64,000 bases of DNA from Ailanthus altissimus (taxonomy: Eukaryota > Streptophyta > Magnoliopsida > Sapindales > Simaroubaceae): positions 16,740,001-16,804,000 of the forward strand of contig OX327686.1 in the NCBI GenBank assembly GCA_946807835.1. Direction: 5' to 3'. The notes beneath the pieces were generated by a model. That model ran no database searches and was not told the DNA's origin. It saw only the letters and a list, made by a program, of their open reading frames with translations. Positions 62,801 through 64,000 of the stretch are shown here, piece after piece. Numbering within the stretch: the first letter of the stretch is position 1; each line of letters begins with the position of its first letter. The position numbers were made by a program, and so were the translations under genes.

Positions 62801-64000
62801 TTAGAATAGGTACTCTCGTTTTCTTTCTGAATTTGATTTTTAAATGTTAATAACTACTTGGAGCAGCATGTTATTAACCAATGAGTAGAACTGGCACTTA
62901 AAAACTGGCTTCTAAGGAAAGTGTACTCTTGAGCTTATAAACCTTTAAGATTTATTTTTTGTTGCACGTGGGATTTAGGTTCGTAAAACATCCCATAAAT
63001 ATAACCCTAAGTGGATGTTTCGAGTAAAGTCTGATATTTGTTGTTTCAACCAGCATAACATGTTGAATTTGTTATTTTCAGTTGGACTGGCTAAACTTCT
63101 ATTTCCGATGGAAGCAAAAGTCGTAATGGACATCGCCCATGTTGATGGCACTTCCGAGTTTACATTAGATTGCATCAAGTCTAAGAATATGGCTGGTGCC
63201 CAGAGGACAACTGTGGATTTGAATGAGGCACCTTTCAAAATTCAAGTGGAGCATCTACATAGGTTGAAACCACTCTCTAGAACTGGTAATGATTCTTTAG
63301 TTATCTATGCTCATGCACAATATGATCTTTTGTTACCTGAAAAAACTAAAAAGTTTGCTTATACATCACAAAAGAATTCCCTTTTTTGAATAAGTTTAGT
63401 GGTCGATATTCTGTTGATATGGGATGTTTGGGGATTTTATATAAACATGTAGTTTCTTGGTGTTAAACTTTTAGAATTTTTAAATTATGGGATAATTTTG
63501 CTGTCACAAATTACTGATATTTCTTTAATACCTCAAATACAAACGAGTCTTGTGGAGAATGTATGTTTGATGACTTATTGAAAAACAGACTCTAAATCAA
63601 GTTCCTATTCTATAAATGAAATTAGTTTTGCAGATGCCGGCCTATTTAAAATAATGTGTGACCTAATGACATCAACACGGCCATTTACTAATTATACAAG
63701 GATTAATGTTATCTGGAATGGCTAGAAAGGCCACGTAGGAGCACCAGCTCTTATAATTTCAGAAAATGGCATCATGTTAACGTAGATTCATCAATGTTCC
63801 TTGCGCTTAAGCTTGACTGTCTTCCTTTGTATGAACAGTAGAGCTTGGAAAATGCTTCTTCCCCCGTTGTTCAGAAGTACTCAACAAGATCATGAATGCC
63901 AATGACTTAGCTAGCTTGCGTAGGGAATGATACTCCGGAAGAGCGGCTCCTCAAGCGAAGAAGGTACAAGGAACTTCAAGAAGTTCTAAGTAAGCCGTGG
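59341..64000 (+). pseudogene. NPR1: NPR1-like salicylic-acid receptor/coactivator gene, disabled and cut by the window edge
   Basis: Exon 1 (59341-59877, 179 aa) is intact and holds the BTB/POZ domain (about residues 60-175). It has the VPVHRCVLSARS block and a C2HC zinc site in VCVDDGCSHVAC (C142 or a neighbouring Cys, C147, H149, C152). Exon 2 homology (about 60591-61344) covers the LLLDILDKVAVDDML block and the ankyrin repeats ([20 protein letters not shown]). Exon 3 (63082-63285) is open and includes TTVDLNEAPFKIQ. Exon 4 starts at 63839 and leaves the window. Lesions: the base pair before exon 2 is AA instead of AG; a 7-nt insertion (tttattt, 60651-60657); a 1-nt insertion near 60778; a 2-nt loss near 61170; and an indel near 63913 followed by a stop. 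The LENRV motif reads PENRV. Four exons with these junction phases are normal for NPR1. NPR1 senses salicylate and coactivates TGA factors in the nucleus. The locus could still make a BTB-only protein from exon 1. Confidence 0.9.

Overview
The window looks like nuclear DNA from a flowering plant, most likely a eudicot. It is very AT-rich, its genes have GT-AG introns, and the proteins I can identify belong to plant families: an IQM calmodulin-binding protein, an NPR1-type salicylic-acid receptor, and plant Copia, Gypsy, Mutator and hAT transposons. I cannot name the species. Two gene-bearing ends, about 2.2-5.5 kb and 55.5-64 kb, flank roughly 50 kb of nested and decayed transposable elements. 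I found no convincing tRNA, rRNA or CRISPR array by eye.

Left end: a possible minus-strand LTR fragment (1-1650), then a complete six-exon IQM gene on the minus strand (4787 to 2251, 535 aa) whose introns all keep frame. From 6.2 to 14.9 kb is a badly decayed Mutator-like element (MULE copy 1). A 2.27-kb solo LTR with a perfect 5-bp target duplication (gtcat) sits inside it. From 14.9 to 20.3 kb is a Copia element with two LTRs that has lost most of pol. Its 3' LTR is split by a 1998-bp hAT-type element with an exact 8-bp duplication (agtacaat).

Middle: an inverted-repeat element at 22.6-23.3 kb, a second Copia element with paired 1.41-kb LTRs (23.8-28.5 kb), then a nested stack. A third Copia element (end of LTR near 28.87 kb, gag from 34.73 kb, protease and integrase to about 38.05 kb) is split by an inverted-repeat-bounded element (29.12-34.66 kb). 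That element holds an Athila/Tat-like Gypsy element with an inverted extra LTR. The Copia gag is split again by a solo LTR (35354-36471) with a perfect attat duplication.

The most interesting element is MULE copy 2 (39082-46820), which has terminal inverted repeats and a 9-bp target duplication matching at 8 of 9 positions. It carries two genes tail to tail: a DUF1985/Ulp1 (C48, SUMO-protease-like) gene on plus and a mudrA-like transposase on minus. This is the layout of Kaonashi/CUMULE-type MULEs. The protease keeps its His, Asp, Gln and Cys positions and the transposase keeps DDE-, SWIM- and zinc-knuckle-type motifs, but both carry scattered stops or frameshifts, several at expected Trp, Gln or Arg codons.

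Right end: after decayed repeats (46.8-55.5 kb, including a possible hAT MITE) there is a four-exon gene for a 210-aa hydrophilic protein with four VKAP-type repeats (55838-57694). Next comes a cluster of three W-boxes and then an NPR1-like locus (59341 to the window edge). NPR1 exons 1 and 3 are intact, but exons 2 and 4 carry several frameshifts and the intron-1 acceptor is lost. It reads as a recent pseudogene, unless the assembly has indel errors.
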